Shown here: positions 5,418 through 5,419 of the stretch, piece after piece
Numbering within the stretch: the stretch's first letter is position 1
Layout of the letters: each line of letters starts with the position of its first letter
NCBI GenBank assembly: GCA_046263195.1
Contig: JBHELG010000019.1
Span: 1-5,419, forward strand
From: JBHELG01 sp046263195
GTDB lineage: Bacteria > Actinomycetota > Nitriliruptoria > Nitriliruptorales > JAHWKO01
Direction of reading: 5' to 3'
Length of the DNA stretch: 5,419 bases
The notes under the pieces: model-generated
What the model saw: only the letters and a program-made list of their open reading frames with translations
Database searches by the model: none
What the model was told of the DNA's origin: nothing
Translations under genes and position numbers: made by a program

Positions 5418-5419
5418 GA

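Noticed and set aside
1..5419. CRISPR array, tRNA, rRNA or known riboswitch
   Set aside because: No regularly spaced repeats, cloverleaf with conserved T-loop, or recognisable aptamer core was seen on either strand.

Overview
The window reads as high-GC actinobacterial-type DNA: G+C-rich throughout, strong G/C preference at third codon positions, GTG starts, and an IS110 element and DUF2961 proteins of kinds common in Actinobacteria. No rRNA, tRNA or housekeeping gene is present, so genus cannot be assigned. It is an accessory region: one intact secreted enzyme gene surrounded by decaying mobile DNA and a decayed relative of that enzyme.

Layout. (1) About 22-1515: an IS110-family insertion sequence. 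It has a structured non-coding left end of about 260 nt (candidate bridge RNA), a DEDD transposase gene (282-1351) broken by a single-base frameshift near 981, and a right end holding a strong hairpin (1425-1450) and a TTGACA hexamer. An 8-bp direct repeat, CGATACCG (22-29 and 1508-1515), may mark the ends. (2) 1660-2129: a signal peptide plus the first part of a DUF2961 (GH172-like) protein, with at least two frameshifts and no C-terminal half. (3) 2118-2480, minus strand: two remnants not covered by a simple ORF view, the N-terminal part of an IS21 IstB ATPase and a piece of a serine recombinase catalytic domain. The IstB remnant lies directly against the truncated end of the DUF2961 pseudogene. 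(4) 2481-2830: non-coding, with a perfect 14-bp palindrome 19 bp before the next start. (5) 2831-4840: an apparently intact 669-residue secreted DUF2961/GH172-like protein. (6) 4841-5265: non-coding space between convergent genes, with hairpins. (7) 5266-5417, minus strand: the C-terminal end of an unrecognised protein running off the right edge, apparently with one frameshift.

How it fits together. The two DUF2961 genes look like a former tandem pair of exported glycan-acting proteins. One was truncated and scarred by mobile-element traffic; the other kept a full-length frame and both putative catalytic glutamates. GH172 enzymes characterised so far act on fructofuranose- or arabinofuranose-containing glycans, so an extracellular or envelope glycan is the likely substrate, but nothing here identifies it.

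I found no convincing new defence or regulatory system. The items most worth a second look are the putative bridge RNA with its IS ends, the two-repeat architecture and inserted segment of the GH172-like protein, and the number of single-base frameshifts, which may be real decay or assembly error.
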